From JBDRGC01 sp043818215 (GTDB lineage Bacteria > Chloroflexota > Anaerolineae > Anaerolineales > UBA11858): a DNA stretch of 18,060 bases. Shown in pieces: positions 1 to 6,258 of this stretch; the stretch's first letter is position 1, and every line of letters starts with the position of its first letter. The stretch spans positions 1 to 18,060 of the forward strand of contig JBDRGC010000450.1 of NCBI GenBank assembly GCA_043818215.1. The letters run 5' to 3'. The position numbers and the translations under genes were made by a program. The notes beneath the pieces were generated by a model that was given only the letters and a program-made list of their open reading frames with translations, made no database searches and was not told the origin of the DNA.

Positions 1-120
1 GCGTTTTGAAAAGACAGGTCGAAAATGTGTGAAGAGTATCGTATATTCGTTAGGCAGGATGAGCATCTGGACACCTCTCTTGGTGGGATTTGTCCTAGCT
101 TACCCTGTTTTTTGTTAATG

Positions 121-322
121 TGCAAATGGACAAAGTCGAGCTGAGAGTATAGAAGGAAACGACAACGAAGCAAATGCCCACACTGTGGGTTGCGTTTCAT
201 GGATGGCGATGTGTTGGAAGTGCATCACCGTAATGGTGATAAGCACGACAGCGGATGACAACCTGCTGCTCCTCCACGGCCACTGCCATGATGGAGCCCA
301 CCGGTCAGGGTGTCTATGGTAG
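121..322 (+). pseudogene. Remnant of a group II intron-encoded protein (HNH endonuclease end)
   Basis: No intact gene is visible in the first 493 bases, but joining two frames gives the C-terminal HNH part of a group II intron reverse transcriptase/maturase. Frame 1 reads RRKRQRSKCPHCGLRFMDG (from about 154) and then DVLEVHHRNGDKH. After a frame change near 253-256 the neighbouring frame reads DDNLLLLHGHCHDGAH (254-301). The CxxC, the EVHH and the NLxLLHGHCHD motif, in this order and spacing, are the signature of the zinc-finger HNH domain in these proteins. A TGA lies in frame at 142, and the second frame stops at 320, so the gene is broken. The RT, maturase and thumb parts are not seen; the first 120 bases gave me nothing recognisable. 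The motif match is strong; the exact boundaries are uncertain. Confidence 0.7.
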
Positions 323-338
323 AGACCCGGATACTGAA

Positions 339-435
339 GAGCCAGATGATGCGAAAGTTTCATCAGCGCAGCAATCCCTTTGGGAAGTCCGGTTTGGGAG
401 TGGCGGCGGGTTGGGTGACTGCCCCGCCGACCATA
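339..435 (+). other. Possible degraded 3' end (domains V-VI) of the group II intron
   Basis: Directly downstream of the HNH remnant the DNA reads GAGCCAGATGATGCGAAAG (339-357) and later AAGTCCGGTTT (385-395), resembling the two halves of a group II intron domain V stem (GAGCC...GGTTC). The two halves are farther apart than in a normal 34-nt domain V, so an insertion or decay is implied. A GC-rich stem, GGCGGG (403-408) with CCCGCC (423-428), sits where domain VI would be. This fits an intron whose 3' end lies near 435 and which no longer splices. It is by-eye RNA pattern matching only. Confidence 0.35.
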
Positions 436-493
436 ACTTGGGCCGCACTCTGCCTTTTGTACCTGCTACTGAGAGAGAATAATCCCCAAATGG

Positions 494-1294
494 TTATGGG
501 TACGGTTCTGAAGACTTGTCATTGTTAGTACAGTTATTAAGGGGCTCGGGAGGTGGATAAGGCAGTTCATTCGATGGCCTCAAAGTATCAAATGGTTCAT
601 CAATCTGCTTGGCAAACGCAGTTAATGGTTTAGGGGGGAAGTACTTAAAAATATCCAGTAGTGTGTCTAATGGTCGCACACACTCTGGATCAGTAATATC
701 AAACAACGAGGGGTGCCCAACGCTAATAAAGAGTGGTCCTTTTGCATGTTCATCATATTCATAGGGGGATTGATTAAGGAACATGAGTACTCTTTGGTTT
801 GTGCTGAGATGGATATAATCAGTCTCTACCTTAGCTTTTTCAATCTGATCTGTAGTGGGAGTTTTTGATCCAGTAACGAGAAATCCTTGATATTGCACAA
901 ACTTAATGGTTTTTTCTCCATTACCTTTTAGATAGCGTTCCACCTCAACTTCGTAAATTTGGCCTACACCAAAATAATTAGGGTCGGGTTTTGAAGAATC
1001 AACATCTCTAGCCATGTTGATGATTTCTCCAGTAGAAATGATTTTACCAATTATTATGGTGCTTGATTCACTAGATAGTTCAGGAATTGATGTGTAAACA
1101 ACTGGAACCTCATCTATCACGTGGGTAATCACTTCTGGGGTAGTAATGGTTACAGCGGTGTCGCTACCACTGATAACATAATCATCATTATCCGTGGCAT
1201 AGGATGTCTTACAAGCCACAAGCAAAAGGGAGAGTATGCAAAATACTATTAAAGACAAGATGCAATTCGTTCCAAGTGATTTTAACTTATTCAT
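494..1294 (-). CDS. Hypothetical secreted lipoprotein
   Basis: A 266-residue protein with an N-terminal hydrophobic segment (about residues 10-27) ending in a lipobox, LLVAC, with the lipidated Cys at 28. It is therefore predicted to be exported and anchored to the outer face of the membrane. The mature part has a beta-rich stretch (TIIIGKIISTGEIIN, then YEVEVERYLKG) and a Pro-rich tail (PYPPPEP). I do not recognise a named domain. The start is supported by AGGAGG six bases before the ATG. It follows the peptidase gene 37 bases upstream on the same strand and is probably cotranscribed with it. Base composition is more AT-rich than the TerC-TPR genes to the right. The real function is unknown. 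Confidence 0.8.
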   Translation of the reverse strand: MNKLKSLGTNCILSLIVFCILSLLLVACKTSYATDNDDYVISGSDTAVTITTPEVITHVIDEVPVVYTSIPELSSESSTIIIGKIISTGEIINMARDVDSSKPDPNYFGVGQIYEVEVERYLKGNGEKTIKFVQYQGFLVTGSKTPTTDQIEKAKVETDYIHLSTNQRVLMFLNQSPYEYDEHAKGPLFISVGHPSLFDITDPECVRPLDTLLDIFKYFPPKPLTAFAKQIDEPFDTLRPSNELPYPPPEPLNNCTNNDKSSEPYP

Positions 1295-1331
1295 GATAAG
1301 CCTCCTGTATGAGTATCTGTGGAATTTTTGA

Positions 1332-2039
1332 CTAACGATAAATCTGGTTTACGAGTGCAATATCAGGTGATTGTGGTGTGTAAATAGTACTAAAAAAACT
1401 CAGAGGAGTGGATTTGTACATCAGAGCAGTGAGAGGATAATCATTGGGGATATGTCCGATGCTCTGACCGTGCCCAACTTCATGCGTAGCAATTCCACGG
1501 CGCTGATTAACAGTATAACCATCCTGTATATCATAATAAATATTGCCTAAGACATCTACTTTAACCGTTTCGCTTCCAAGGCAAGAGATAATGGTTTTGC
1601 CTCTCCTACCGTCCCCAGCCAGATTATATGTATTGATTACGTTATCGGACGAAATGCTATAGTAAAAATGGGTTAGTGTTTGGGCATTATTCCACTCTGG
1701 GATTCCGTCTTCAAAGGCGTTACGCCATAAGCTACCTGAAATTTGGAGCCTGTTACCCCACTTATAAGAAATGTACACATTTTGGCCTGAATTATGTGGC
1801 CACCGACAAGGTGGCACATCAATTTCTGGTACACTATTTAGGACAATGGGGAGATAGATGCAATAGTTGTCGGGGCAATCTGAAGCAACTGCCATGCTAT
1901 AATTATTGAAAAATCTAGCCTCAAGGGATTGATGATTGGCAGCTAACGCTGGAGTCCACGGGTCTACATATGAGATACAAAGCCCCGCAGTTACTAGGGT
2001 CAAGGTAATCAAACAAAAGAGTTGACGATGAATTTTCAT
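1332..2039 (-). CDS. Exported metzincin-type zinc metalloprotease
   Basis: A 235-residue protein with a hydrophobic N-terminus (residues 7-22) that should direct export. The zinc site is HEVGHGQSIGH (residues 186-196): His186, His190 and His196 as ligands, Glu187 as catalytic base. A Met-turn-like ALMY (Met207) follows 11 residues later, as in matrixins and related metzincins. The glycine usually at position 8 of the zinc motif is Ser193 here. Residues 62-68, YLPIVLN, match a motif common in Chloroflexota exported proteins. The segment FEDGIPEWNNAQTLTHFYYS resembles the strand region before the catalytic helix in matrixin-like peptidases. The ATG overlaps the upstream gene's stop (ATGA), implying translational coupling. 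Substrate is unknown; a role in cell-surface or extracellular protein digestion is inferred. Confidence 0.85.
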   Translation of the reverse strand: MKIHRQLFCLITLTLVTAGLCISYVDPWTPALAANHQSLEARFFNNYSMAVASDCPDNYCIYLPIVLNSVPEIDVPPCRWPHNSGQNVYISYKWGNRLQISGSLWRNAFEDGIPEWNNAQTLTHFYYSISSDNVINTYNLAGDGRRGKTIISCLGSETVKVDVLGNIYYDIQDGYTVNQRRGIATHEVGHGQSIGHIPNDYPLTALMYKSTPLSFFSTIYTPQSPDIALVNQIYR

Positions 2040-2440
2040 GTTGGTTCTCCCATATAAATATCTATTTCACACGATTTACTCGACTTTTGCAGCTCTTTAA
2101 AAACCCAAGCCCGCCGCGTAGTACAATAGGCCAAGCGATCACGGCAACACTCAAACCCAATGCCGTCCCTGTTCCTTGAAGCCAGTGCTAAGAAGGGTAA
2201 AGCCGAGTTATAGGGATAGTATTTCACCAGTCCGCTTCCATCCATTTTGTGGATCATCTGATTGACGGAAACTGGCAGAACAGAAAGCGCATTAGCCAAT
2301 TCAGAAAGAGCCACCGGGTTTTCGTGGCCTTCTTCTTGCAGTCTGGCAATCATCACCAGGTACATCTGTTCATTTTCGCTCATCTCTTTTATTACATGGC
2401 TGGGCATAATATCTGTACCGCCTTTCTTATGTGCGACCAT
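2036..2440 (-). CDS. DtxR/MntR-like winged-helix regulator with atypical C-terminus
   Basis: A 134-residue protein. Residues 20-75 (SENEQMYLVMIARLQEEG, then NPVALSELANALSVLPVSVNQMIHKMDGSGLVKYYPY) match the N-terminal helix-turn-helix and wing of metal-dependent DtxR/MntR repressors. In that family the next residues are normally a KGVxLTPEG-like wing followed by the dimerisation and metal-binding helices. Here the sequence continues NSALPFLALASRNRDG, and the remaining 60 residues show no convincing match apart from a faint 'RDRL' similarity, so the C-terminal part is divergent or damaged. Three starts are possible (2440, 2404, 2380); the first has GGGG eight bases upstream. It is the first gene of a three-gene minus-strand run and overlaps the peptidase gene by 4 bases. 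DNA binding is likely; metal sensing is doubtful. Confidence 0.65.
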   Translation of the reverse strand: MVAHKKGGTDIMPSHVIKEMSENEQMYLVMIARLQEEGHENPVALSELANALSVLPVSVNQMIHKMDGSGLVKYYPYNSALPFLALASRNRDGIGFECCRDRLAYCTTRRAWVFKELQKSSKSCEIDIYMGEPT

Positions 2441-2445
2441 AATAT

Positions 2446-2465
2446 TACCCCTTTTTTTGGGGGTA
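2446..2465 (-). promoter_or_regulatory. Hairpin overlapping the ribosome binding site of the DtxR-like gene
   Basis: On the minus strand TACCCCC is followed by seven A and then GGGGTA, just five bases before the ATG at 2440. In RNA this folds to a short GC-rich hairpin that would bury the GGGG Shine-Dalgarno. It could be a translational switch or a palindromic operator for the regulator itself. The pairing is seen; the role is inferred. Confidence 0.4.
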
Positions 2466-2511
2466 TCAAGTATAAATTAGGAAGTTCCAGATAAATAATC
2501 ATCCCAAATTA

Positions 2512-2539
2512 CGTGAAGCGTGAAGCGTAAAACGTGATA
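2512..2539 (+). repeat. Period-7 tandem array (CGTGAAG unit)
   Basis: Four consecutive heptamers, CGTGAAG CGTGAAG CGTAAAA CGTGATA, lie between the DtxR-like gene and the MITE-like element. The same unit appears in reverse complement at 5114-5134 and at the left of the 7683-7745 array, so it is a dispersed family. Confidence 0.75.
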
Positions 2540-2651
2540 AGACCCTCCACGCATCCCACTCCACTCCACTACGCTTCGGGGACCATGTCACATTTAACTA
2601 TGGGACAATTTATTTCCTGGACATTCTTTACATAATTCACGTTTCTTTTCT

Positions 2652-2842
2652 ATTGGACTTTGGACAAAAAACATGGCTGCCGATTTATAGCAAAACTGGG
2701 ACACGGATTTACACAGAGTACACGGATTCAAGCCGTTTTTTACAAAAATCCGTGCGTATCCGTCTAATCCGTGTACAAAATACTGTTTTTGTAACCCACC
2801 ATATCGGTATCTGATATGCTCCAATTTTGTCCAAAGTCCAAT
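2652..2842. mobile_element. MITE-like element, 191 bp, 18-bp perfect terminal inverted repeats
   Basis: The ends are ATTGGACTTTGGACAAAA (2652-2669) and its exact reverse complement at 2825-2842. A 4-bp direct repeat TTCT flanks both sides (2648-2651 and 2843-2846), as expected of a target-site duplication. No transposase gene lies inside, so it would be non-autonomous. The interior contains the nested palindrome at 2701-2774. It ends 182 bases before the terC start and may supply or disturb the promoter of that gene. Confidence 0.7.
2701..2774. repeat. Palindromic repeat with paired ACACGGATT half-sites
   Basis: ACACGGATT occurs at 2701 and 2720; its complements AATCCGTG at 2747 and AATCCGTGT at 2766 mirror this. 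The half-sites are 19 bases apart in both arms. A second member of the same family lies at 11836-11912. It probably folds into a long stem-loop; similar palindromes are dispersed in many environmental genomes. Confidence 0.65.
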
Positions 2843-2951
2843 TTCTAAAAAGCAGGGAATCTTCCAGATTTTTTACAGTGCGACGCCCCCAGCACTTCCA
2901 CGGTTGCCTTTTTTTGCAATATGTACTAGACTCTGCCAGCAAAGATCTCAG

Positions 2952-3000
2952 AGAACGCGGACACCTGCACTTTCACCGCAGATGCAAGTGTTCGCGTTCT
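2952..3000. repeat. Imperfect stem-loop repeat upstream of terC
   Basis: AGAACGCGGACACCTGCA (2952-2969) pairs with TGCAAGTGTTCGCGTTCT (2983-3000), 16 of 18 positions complementary. A related sequence is at 11926-11978, again beside an ACACGGATT palindrome. It ends 24 bases before the terC ATG and would lie in the leader if transcription starts upstream. I see no known riboswitch features in it. Confidence 0.6.
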
Positions 3001-3024
3001 GTCACCCAAATAAGGAAAGAAATA

Positions 3025-3777
3025 ATGGAATGGCTTGCAGACCCTCGAACCTGGATCGCATTACTTACGCTTACTGCCCTGGAAATCGTACTGGGCATTG
3101 ATAATATCATCTTTATCTCGATTCTGGCTGGCAAACTCCCCGAAGACCAGCAAGCCCGCGGCCGCAAGATCGGTCTAATGGTGGCAATGCTCACCCGCAT
3201 CTTGCTGCTGTTCTCGCTGGCCTGGCTGACCAAACTGACCAATCCAATCTTCTTCGTTGGCGCACACAGCGTAGCTGGCCGCGACTTGATTCTCATCATC
3301 GGCGGTCTGTTCTTACTGGGCAAGAGCACTGTCGAAATCCACGAGAAGCTGGAAGGTACAGAGGGCGAAGCCTCGGCAAAGGTGAAAGCCTCGTTTGCGG
3401 CGGTGATCGTTCAAATCATGCTGCTGGATATCGTCTTCTCGCTGGACTCGGTCATCACCGCGGTTGGCATGGCAGACGAGTTGGCTGTAATGGTCACTGC
3501 CGTGGTTGTCGCCGTGATCATCATGCTATACGCCTCCGGGCCTATCAGCGACTTCGTCAACGAGCGTCCCACCCTCAAAATTCTGGCGCTGAGTTTCCTG
3601 CTGCTCATCGGTGTTTCTCTGATGGCCGAGGGGCTGCACTTCACCATTCCCAAGGGCTATACCTACTTCGCAATGGGCTTTTCGTTCTTCGTCGAAATAC
3701 TCAACCAGCGGCTCAGGTATCGCAAAGCAGACCCCATTAAATTGCGTCAGGCTTATGTAGAAGAAATTACTGAGTAG
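3025..3777 (+). CDS. TerC family integral membrane protein
   Basis: A 250-residue polytopic membrane protein of the TerC family (related to YkoY, Alx and YgdQ), whose characterised members export metal ions, notably manganese. The hallmark segments are LEIVLGIDNIIFISIL (residues 19-34, Asp26-Asn27 in the membrane) and DIVFSLDSVITAVGM (135-149, Asp141), the two halves of the family's internal repeat. About seven hydrophobic helices are visible. The frame stays open upstream to a TTG at 2827, but the family-typical MEWLADP start at 3025 has AAGGA about nine bases upstream, and the extension would be mobile-element DNA, so the ATG is chosen. Substrate is not determined by the sequence. Regulation by the DtxR-like gene nearby is possible but unproven. 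Confidence 0.92.
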   Translation: MEWLADPRTWIALLTLTALEIVLGIDNIIFISILAGKLPEDQQARGRKIGLMVAMLTRILLLFSLAWLTKLTNPIFFVGAHSVAGRDLILIIGGLFLLGKSTVEIHEKLEGTEGEASAKVKASFAAVIVQIMLLDIVFSLDSVITAVGMADELAVMVTAVVVAVIIMLYASGPISDFVNERPTLKILALSFLLLIGVSLMAEGLHFTIPKGYTYFAMGFSFFVEILNQRLRYRKADPIKLRQAYVEEITE

Positions 3778-3819
3778 TCTTCCCGTATCTATTTTGACAA
3801 TGTCACATTTCAAATGCAG

Positions 3820-3909
3820 TGTCATTGCGAAGCAGCTTTACCGCTGAAGCAATGACATCCTTGCCAAGTGCGAGATTGCTTCGCTCCGTAAACTCCGCTT
3901 GCAATGACA
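3820..3909. repeat. Dispersed palindromic repeat (TGTCATTGC...GCAATGACA)
   Basis: TGTCATTGC at 3820-3828 is mirrored by GCAATGACA at 3901-3909 and again internally at 3849-3857; AGATTGCTTCG in the middle is typical of this repeat type. This style of intergenic palindrome is found in many bacterial genomes. It occupies most of the 196-base gap between terC and the M23 peptidase gene. It could act as an mRNA end structure; no T-run follows, so it is not a classical terminator. Confidence 0.65.
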
Positions 3910-3973
3910 TTTCGCTAAGCAGAGTCAAAAACATTATCGTAGCATTCCGTATTACGAAAGCGACATAAAAAAA

Positions 3974-5104
3974 ATGAGTTCATCAGACACCCCTAAACCT
4001 GGCAAAGAACCGCTAACCCGCGCCATCCGCGCAGTGATCAACACATTGGTAGTGTTCATTGTGGCGTCAGTGGCAATTTTGGGCTGGGATCGAATTGTGA
4101 ACGGGCCGATCAGCCTGAATTTTGGGGAATCCATTCCCGCGGGTGATGCGGCTACCCCGACCTCGCAGGCGGCAACACCCGCGGAGGTGCAAGTTGGTCT
4201 GCCACCCTGGAACCTGGGTGCCACCCTGCCGGATTCCCGCATCACCCGCGCCGTCATGCTGGATACCAGTATCCCCACCCGCCCCCGCGTAGACGTGATC
4301 ACCTACACCGTTCAGACTGGCGACAGCCTATTCAGCATCGCGGACGAGTTCGGACTCAAGCCGGAAACCATTCTGTGGGGCAATTTCGATGTTTTGGAAG
4401 ACAACCCTCATCTGCTGAAAACCGACCAGAATCTGAAGATTTTGCCTGTCAACGGCACGTACTATCAATGGGACGAAGATGACCATCTAGACCAGATAGC
4501 TTCGTTCTTCGAAGTCGAGCCGCAAGCCGTGTTGGAATACCCCGGCAACCGATTCGACCTGACCGAGGCAACACTCGAAAACCCAGGCATAGAACCCGGC
4601 ACCTGGCTGATCGTCCCAGGCGGCAAACGCGCCATCAAGGATTGGGGACCACCCGCCATCACCCGCTCCAATCCGGCCTCGGCAGCATATTACGGCGCCG
4701 GACACTGCGGAGCGGTCTACGAAGGGGCCATCGGCATCGGCACGTTTGTCTGGCCGACCACCAGCCGCCAAATTTCCGGCTACACTTACGATCCTGGGGT
4801 GCATCCGGCTATCGATATCGGCGGGCAGGTTGGCAACGCCATCTACGCGGTGGACAACGGGGTGGTGGTCTATGCGGGTTGGAGCGATTACGGCTATGGC
4901 TACCTGATCGTGATCGACCACGGCACCGGCTGGCAATCGGCCTACGCCCACCTGAGCGCAGTCGGTGTGGGCTGTGGGCAAAGCGTGTTTCAGGGCACGA
5001 TGATCGGTGGTTTGGGCAGCACAGGCAGATCATCGGGGCCGCACCTGCACTTCGAGTTGGTGTACAACGGGTCCAAGGTCAACCCGATGAATTTTTTGCA
5101 GTAA
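3974..5104 (+). CDS. LysM domain M23 metallopeptidase, membrane anchored
   Basis: A 376-residue cell-wall enzyme of the LytM/M23 peptidase family, which cuts peptide cross-links of peptidoglycan. One transmembrane helix (residues 22-38) anchors it with the bulk outside. A Thr/Pro/Ala linker (60-72) follows. A LysM domain spans 110-157 (YTVQTGDSLFSIADEFGLKPETILWGN) and should bind glycan; 162-214 looks like a second, divergent LysM-like unit. The catalytic domain has the zinc ligands HPAID (His277, Asp281) and HLHFE (His359), with His326 (YAHLS) and His357 nearby, so it should be active. The Shine-Dalgarno is weak (GAAAG, 13 bases upstream). It is followed after 45 bases by the TPR gene, probably the same transcript. 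Confidence 0.92.
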   Translation: MSSSDTPKPGKEPLTRAIRAVINTLVVFIVASVAILGWDRIVNGPISLNFGESIPAGDAATPTSQAATPAEVQVGLPPWNLGATLPDSRITRAVMLDTSIPTRPRVDVITYTVQTGDSLFSIADEFGLKPETILWGNFDVLEDNPHLLKTDQNLKILPVNGTYYQWDEDDHLDQIASFFEVEPQAVLEYPGNRFDLTEATLENPGIEPGTWLIVPGGKRAIKDWGPPAITRSNPASAAYYGAGHCGAVYEGAIGIGTFVWPTTSRQISGYTYDPGVHPAIDIGGQVGNAIYAVDNGVVVYAGWSDYGYGYLIVIDHGTGWQSAYAHLSAVGVGCGQSVFQGTMIGGLGSTGRSSGPHLHFELVYNGSKVNPMNFLQ

Positions 5105-5113
5105 CTCCTCACT

Positions 5114-5134
5114 CTTCACGTTTCACGCTTTCCA
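5114..5134 (-). repeat. Short period-7 array (CGTGAAR unit)
   Basis: CTTCACG TTTCACG CTTTCCA, the reverse complement of the unit at 2512-2539, sits in the 45-base gap between the peptidase and TPR genes. Confidence 0.55.
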
Positions 5135-5149
5135 CATTAGAATGGGCGC

Positions 5150-6124
5150 ATGACTATCGAAAACTTTGACGAAACTCACCCGACACCGGTCGGGAACGGA
5201 ACACAAGAAACCGAAGCACCTCCAAGACGCAAGCGCGTTTCCTGGATTTGGTGGTTATTGCTTGCCATTGTGATGATTATTGGCGTGGTGGCGTTGAGCG
5301 GTTTGTTGGGCTATCAGAGAGGTATCACGCAACGCACCAGCTTCGAGGCCACACAGGTTGCCCAGACACTTGGCGAACAGTTCGAACTCGGTGTACAAGA
5401 TATAGAAGCCAAACGTTACGAGGTAGCCCGTAAGCGTTTCGAGTATGTGATCGAACTAGAGCCTGGCTATCCCGAGGCGGTCGACAAGCTGGCCGAGGTG
5501 CTGCTGATTCTCAACGTGACAGCTACGCCAACGCCGGCACCAACCCCAACGTTAGTTCCCATCACTCCCACCCCTGACCTGCGCGGCGAGGCCGAACTCT
5601 TCGCTCAAGCGGAAGATTTTGTCGCCAATCAGGAATGGAGCAACGCCATCGAAACCCTGGAAACCCTGCGCAAGAAAAACCCGGCGTACCAGGCTATTGA
5701 TGTGGATGGGATGCTGTATCTCTCTCTGCGCCAACGAGGCGTAAAGAAGATCAGTGAGGGTGAGCTGGAGGGCGGCATCTACGATTTGACCCTCGCCGAG
5801 AAGTTTGGACCTCTGGACACCGAGGCCGATAGCTGGCGTACATGGGCGCGTTACTACATCACCGGGGCCAGCTTCTGGGAAGTGGACTGGGGGCAGGCAG
5901 TGTACTACTTCGAGCAGGTCGCCCCGATGTACCCCAATATGCACGATGGCTCCGGCTGGTTCGCTTCCCAACGCTATCTGGAAGCCATGCTTAATTATGC
6001 GGAGTGGTTGGAAGAACAGAAGGATTGGTGTCTGGCAGAGGAACAATACATCAAAGCCTACGAGTATTCCGGCGACTCGGATTTGGAAGAAGTGATCGAG
6101 ATTGTGGCTGATAAGTGCCGGTAG
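5150..6124 (+). CDS. Membrane-anchored TPR repeat protein
   Basis: A 324-residue protein with a charged N-terminal tail and one transmembrane helix (residues 31-53). The rest is probably extracytoplasmic. A TPR-like unit, FELGVQDIEAKRYEVARKRFEYVIELEPGYPEAV, spans 78-111. A Thr/Pro linker (125-142) leads to a second helical repeat region (148-182, AQAEDFVANQEWSNAIETLETLRKKNP), and the C-terminal part has further TPR-like helices, including an Ala/Glu/Tyr-rich one near 300-316. TPRs mediate protein-protein contacts, so a scaffold for envelope proteins is plausible, perhaps with the M23 peptidase encoded upstream. No clear Shine-Dalgarno is seen before the ATG, consistent with translation on the upstream gene's transcript. 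The specific partner is unknown. Confidence 0.82.
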   Translation: MTIENFDETHPTPVGNGTQETEAPPRRKRVSWIWWLLLAIVMIIGVVALSGLLGYQRGITQRTSFEATQVAQTLGEQFELGVQDIEAKRYEVARKRFEYVIELEPGYPEAVDKLAEVLLILNVTATPTPAPTPTLVPITPTPDLRGEAELFAQAEDFVANQEWSNAIETLETLRKKNPAYQAIDVDGMLYLSLRQRGVKKISEGELEGGIYDLTLAEKFGPLDTEADSWRTWARYYITGASFWEVDWGQAVYYFEQVAPMYPNMHDGSGWFASQRYLEAMLNYAEWLEEQKDWCLAEEQYIKAYEYSGDSDLEEVIEIVADKCR

Positions 6125-6125
6125 A

Positions 6126-6181
6126 GCAGAGGGCAGAGGGCAGAGGGTAGAGGGCAGAGGGTAGAGGGCAGAGGGTAGAGG
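6126..6181 (+). repeat. Period-7 tandem array, eight GYAGAGG units
   Basis: Eight uninterrupted heptamers, GCAGAGG or GTAGAGG, start one base after the TPR stop codon. A shorter array of the reverse complement (CCTCTGT, CATCTGT, CCTCTAC) follows at 6201-6225, and a longer inverted one is at 7683-7745, so the lipoprotein gene 6259-7632 is bracketed by inverted arrays. Confidence 0.9.
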
Positions 6182-6232
6182 ATGCAACAAATGTTGTTTT
6201 CCTCTGTCATCTGTCCTCTACCCTCTTTTTTT
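6171..6232 (+). terminator. Rho-independent terminator formed by heptamer repeats
   Basis: GAGGGTAGAGGA (6171-6182) pairs perfectly over 12 bp with TCCTCTACCCTC (6214-6225), immediately followed by seven T (6226-6232). The 31-base loop contains its own small hairpin (CAACA-AA-TGTTG). It should end the M23-TPR transcript before the lipoprotein gene. Confidence 0.7.
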
Positions 6233-6258
6233 AGAGCATATTCTCTCGGAGGTTAAAA

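Noticed and set aside
2827..3024. Upstream extension of the terC frame to a TTG start
   Set aside because: The extension is translated from the MITE end and a stem-loop repeat, shows no conservation pattern, and MEWLADP at 3025 is the family-typical start with an AAGGA.
2843..3024. A yybP-ykoY manganese riboswitch before terC
   Set aside because: Known TerC genes often carry one, but I could not find its conserved loop sequences here; the visible stem-loop belongs to a dispersed repeat family.
6126..6181. Coding use of the heptamer arrays
   Set aside because: The frames through them are low-complexity by-products and start just after the TPR stop codon.
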